From the NCBI GenBank assembly GCA_024763435.1, contig JANTFN010000025.1, positions 1 to 13,461 of the forward strand: a stretch of DNA of 13,461 nt, read 5' to 3'. Both the position numbers and the translations under genes were made by a program. Below the pieces are notes generated by a model. That model searched no databases and was not told the origin of the DNA. It saw only the letters and a list, made by a program, of their open reading frames with translations. This document shows, piece after piece, positions 13,263 to 13,461 of the stretch (its first letter is position 1; each line of letters begins with the position of its first letter). This DNA comes from Thermodesulfobacteriota bacterium (GTDB lineage Bacteria > Desulfobacterota > S145-22).

Positions 13263-13461
13263 CGCATTATTTGCACTTGTACCCTTTAGTAGGGGATCGT
13301 TCCCTTTCGGGCTAAAAAAGCTGTAAATCAAATAGAAAACCACGCCCCTTATATCATCCAGACAGAAGTCTCCCTGGCGAGCAGAGATAATATATCTTTC
13401 CTCGTTTAGATACCATTTGCCTGCGCTGCTCCTTCTGCCTTTTGGCATCAAGCGTGTCAAT
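13245..13461 (-). CDS. Uncertain open frame running off the right edge
   Basis: A minus-strand frame is open from the window edge to a TGA at 13245-13247, giving about 71 residues that include YIISARQGDFCLDDIRGVV and a hydrophobic stretch FYLIYSFF. I do not recognise it. It overlaps the last 18 bases of rpoZ tail to tail. It could be the C-terminus of a real gene that starts outside the window or a chance frame in an otherwise empty 199 bases. No ribosome site can be judged because the start is not resolved. Confidence 0.25.
   Translation of the reverse strand, partial: LTRLMPKGRRSSAGKWYLNEERYIISARQGDFCLDDIRGVVFYLIYSFFSPKGNDPLLKGTSANNASIIVL

Noticed and set aside
13263..13330. Possible terminator after rpoZ
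   Set aside because: Only a short 6-base stem around ATCGTTCCC with a G-T pair is present and no T run follows, so I do not call it.
1..13461. CRISPR arrays, insertion sequences, tRNAs and prophage genes
   Set aside because: I looked for regular repeats, terminal inverted repeats with a transposase, cloverleaf sequences and integrases and found none.

Overview
The window looks like chromosomal DNA of an anaerobic bacterium, most likely of the Desulfobacterota (former Deltaproteobacteria). This is inferred from gene content: a branched-chain-amino-acid-type (Liv) ABC cassette with a built-in acyl-CoA synthetase, a pair of benzoyl-CoA reductase/2-hydroxyacyl-CoA dehydratase type iron-sulfur proteins, and a four-cysteine DksA. 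No rRNA, tRNA, CRISPR array, insertion sequence or phage gene was seen.

Layout. Every recognised gene except rpoZ lies on the minus strand, so the window reads naturally from right to left. From the right edge: an uncertain open frame (13245-13461); rpoZ on the plus strand (12942-13262); a divergent control region with two good sigma70-type promoters facing away from each other and a palindrome between them (about 12794-12902); then a tightly packed minus-strand run of dksA, galT, a stand-alone CheY-like receiver, galU, an exported protein of unknown function, and two 2-hydroxyacyl-CoA dehydratase-family subunits resembling BcrC and BcrB (12765 down to 7038). Gaps in this run are 21 bases or less and two junctions overlap, so it can be one transcript started at the dksA promoter. 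A periplasmic substrate-binding protein follows (6897-5683), closed by a strong intrinsic terminator (5604-5641). After a 385-base AT-rich spacer with its own promoter comes a second unit: livG, an AMP-forming long-chain-type acyl-CoA synthetase, livH, livM and a second substrate-binding protein cut by the left edge. No livF-type second ATPase is in the window; it may lie beyond the left edge.

How the genes may work together. DksA and omega both act on RNA polymerase and are controlled from one divergent region. GalT and GalU interconvert UDP-glucose, glucose-1-phosphate and galactose-1-phosphate for envelope sugars. The Liv-type transporter plus acyl-CoA synthetase suggests uptake of a carboxylic acid (aromatic, fatty or branched) and its conversion to a CoA thioester. 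The BcrC/BcrB-like pair could then act on a CoA thioester by radical-type reduction or dehydration. Linking uptake, activation and the iron-sulfur pair is inference from gene order only; the ATP-dependent activator such enzymes need is not in the window.

The most interesting points are the dehydratase/reductase pair without its activator beside a transport and CoA-activation operon, the palindrome between the dksA and rpoZ promoters, and a full-length Shine-Dalgarno sequence just after livM with no normal gene behind it.
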